Shown here one piece after another: positions 15,597-16,617 of a stretch of DNA of 16,617 nucleotides. Made by a program: the position numbers and the translations under genes. The stretch comes from JBGRQB01 sp041725875. Its GTDB lineage: Bacteria > Bacteroidota > Ignavibacteria > Ignavibacteriales > Melioribacteraceae. The notes beneath the pieces are model-generated. The model made no database searches, was not told where the DNA came from, and saw only the letters and a list, made by a program, of their open reading frames with translations. Every line of letters starts with the position of its first letter. Position 1 is the stretch's first letter. Location: NCBI GenBank assembly GCA_041725875.1, contig JBGRQB010000088.1, positions 1-16,617 on the forward strand, in the 5' to 3' direction.

Positions 15597-16073
15597 ATGT
15601 TTGTATTTACAAAACAAAAAAAACATATCAAATGGGTTGTATTTTTCATTCTATTCTTGGTTTTAGAAGGGTGTGCAGTTAAAGTAAAACTAGTGGGGGA
15701 ATATGACGCTATAATGGATAAATCTGTTCACCAGATTGAAGTAAAAACAATTACTCATATAGAAGAAGTGATTAAAAGTAAAGGGCTTTTGGCTGGTTCG
15801 TATGAACAAAATCAGCAATTTTATTTTGATATAAAGGGAGAAATTCAGGCATTAATTGTTAGAGCGACAGCTTTGGAAGATGGGCTAATAAGAACGCCTC
15901 TTACGGAAAATTTTAACGAACTTCTTTTACAATATGATGATCTAGAAAAGTTACATAAAGGTTCCTTTAATAAGAAGATGTTTGTGTCGGCTAAAACTGC
16001 AATGGAAAGGTCTTTTAAGGCTATTATAAAACATTTGGTCTATATGAAATGGAATCAAGAGCAACCAGAATAA
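15597..16073 (+). CDS. small lipoprotein, second gene of the cassette
   Basis: The 158-residue product has a basic N-terminus, a hydrophobic stretch (about 12-22) and a lipobox LEGC, making Cys26 the lipidated residue. No acidic pair follows the cysteine (AVKVK), so it more likely stays on the periplasmic side than at the cell surface. The mature part is almost entirely helical, with segments such as HQIEVKTITHIEEVIKSKG and KTAMERSFKAIIKHL. It looks like a helical bundle. No enzyme motif is seen. AAGGAGA (15584-15590) gives a clear start. It lies 34 bp after the membrane-protein gene and 26 bp before the next gene, in a small operon. No family is recognised. Confidence 0.75.
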   Translation: MFVFTKQKKHIKWVVFFILFLVLEGCAVKVKLVGEYDAIMDKSVHQIEVKTITHIEEVIKSKGLLAGSYEQNQQFYFDIKGEIQALIVRATALEDGLIRTPLTENFNELLLQYDDLEKLHKGSFNKKMFVSAKTAMERSFKAIIKHLVYMKWNQEQPE

Positions 16074-16099
16074 TTACTATTTAATCAAAGGAATATCAA

Positions 16100-16438
16100 A
16101 TGAATGATCTAGAAATTAATGATTTAATAGAAAAAGTAACAGGTGCTATACAAAATGTGCTTGGAGATAATTGGCAACAGGCTCAAGATTTTGCTGAAAG
16201 TGAAGCAAAAAAGTTTGTTCAAAATATTGCAGAAATATCGATGTGGAAGAAAACTGGAAAAATTTCGGAAGAACAAGGGATTGTTTTGCTTCGAATGCAT
16301 CAAAGATCAATGAAGATGGTTTTGACTGCTTTAGAAGGTATTAGTTTAGTATTAGCAGAAAGAGCAATAAATGCGGCAATTAAAGTCATTGGAGATATCG
16401 TTAATGGAATTATTGGTTGGAATTTATTCAAAACTTAA
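16100..16438 (+). CDS. small amphipathic helical protein, third gene of the cassette
   Basis: I do not recognise this 112-residue protein. It lacks a signal peptide. The first half is charged and helical (IEKVTGAIQNVLGDNWQQ, then AESEAKKFVQNIAEI). The second half is increasingly hydrophobic (about 72-108: VLTALEGISLVLAERAIN and VIGDIVNGIIGWNLF), with glycines that could form a hairpin inserting into a membrane. AAAGGA (16086-16091) precedes the ATG. It ends the cassette, 35 bp before the end of an IS256-type element. A soluble protein able to enter membranes would suit a toxin or pore role next to a lipoprotein and a two-helix protein, but this is only inference from hydropathy. Confidence 0.7.
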   Translation: MNDLEINDLIEKVTGAIQNVLGDNWQQAQDFAESEAKKFVQNIAEISMWKKTGKISEEQGIVLLRMHQRSMKMVLTALEGISLVLAERAINAAIKVIGDIVNGIIGWNLFKT

Positions 16439-16473
16439 TTCGGAGTCAGTAAGATAAGTTTTTAATAAACTTA

Positions 16474-16617
16474 GAGACTGTCGCAAAGTTTGTGTAAACG
16501 GGAAATTTTGTTTTTTATAGGAACGGCGAAAGTCGTTCCCCAAATTTAATAGATAATTGAGAAATAATCATCCCCCAATTAGGTAAAGTAGTCTTCCATT
16601 TTTTAGCAATATCTCTG
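16474..16617. mobile_element. end of an IS256-family insertion sequence (runs off the window)
   Basis: The bases GAGACTGTCGCAAAGTTTGT from 16474, continuing GTAAACG, look like the terminal repeat of IS256-type elements, which commonly include TTTGTGTAAA. Just inside it, on the minus strand, lies the end of a matching transposase gene, the expected orientation for a right end. The other end and any target duplication are outside the window. A weak dyad TAAGTTT/AAACTTA (16455-16473) directly abuts the boundary. Confidence 0.7.
16515..16617 (-). CDS. IS256-family (mutator-type) transposase, C-terminal fragment
   Basis: Read on the minus strand from the window edge to a TAA at 16517-16515, the frame gives 33 residues, including KKWKTTLPNWGMIISQLSIK and FGERLSPFL. 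Mutator/IS256 transposases typically end with a KWxxPixNWxxixxQLxIxFexR pattern, which this matches closely. The upstream catalytic part (DDE) lies outside the window, so I cannot say whether the gene is intact. A hairpin with a GAAA loop (stems 16520-16527 and 16532-16539) lies over the last codons. Confidence 0.75.
   Translation of the reverse strand, partial: RDIAKKWKTTLPNWGMIISQLSIKFGERLSPFL

Noticed and set aside
16455..16473. TAAGTTT/AAACTTA hairpin as terminator of the cassette
   Set aside because: The stem is only 7 bp of mostly A-T pairs and is followed by GAGACTG instead of T, so it would not terminate well.
1..16617. CRISPR array, tRNA or rRNA genes
   Set aside because: I saw no regularly spaced repeats and no tRNA or rRNA signature on either strand. 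The only regular repeats are the protein repeats of the propeller gene.

Overview
The window is AT-rich and looks like a chromosomal segment from the Bacteroidota/Ignavibacteria lineage. The strongest sign is the gene at 6262-8466. It ends in a type IX secretion (T9SS) sorting domain with the SQNYPNPFNPST motif that is very common in Ignavibacteria. TonB receptor, lipoprotein and outer-membrane barrel genes, and promoters of the TTG-N20-TAnnTTTG type, agree with this. All recognised genes are on the + strand except a transposase tail at the right edge.

Region 1 (1-8506) looks like a cell-envelope uptake locus. It starts with the C-terminal part of a PepSY-type inner-membrane protein (1-558). 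A leader with two hairpins follows, then a promoter candidate (701-731). Next is a tightly packed series: a small histidine-rich membrane protein (752), a TonB-dependent receptor (1148), a surface-type lipoprotein resembling DUF4876 (3730), a predicted outer-membrane barrel (4815) and a T9SS-exported BNR/Ycf48-like beta-propeller (6262). The 3730 and 4815 genes each overlap the previous gene by 4 bases. A strong terminator closes the series (8475-8506). The histidines and the PepSY neighbour suggest a metal, heme or siderophore substrate, but the sequence does not identify it.

Region 2 (8528-11399) is a three-gene ABC export-type operon: an ATPase with unusual signature and Walker B motifs, a six-helix permease, and a membrane-anchored protein resembling DUF4857. 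It ends at another terminator. It lies only 61 bp behind region 1 with no clear promoter of its own, so it may be expressed by read-through.

Region 3 (11400-13941) holds a promoter, a perfect 10+1+10 palindrome over its -7 element, a long leader with several dyads, and a chemoreceptor gene. The chemoreceptor (sCache, HAMP, Cys-rich PAS, HAMP, MCP signalling domain) is cut in two by one in-frame TAA at 13057-13059. The rest of the reading frame is intact.

Region 4 (14121-14886) is a single gene of unknown function with its own terminator. Region 5 (15179-16438) is a compact three-gene cassette (two-helix membrane protein, lipoprotein, small helical protein). I do not recognise any of its members, and each has a clear Shine-Dalgarno site. 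It abuts the end of an IS256-family element (16474 onward), whose transposase C-terminus is encoded on the minus strand and runs off the window. This cassette is the best candidate here for an undescribed system.
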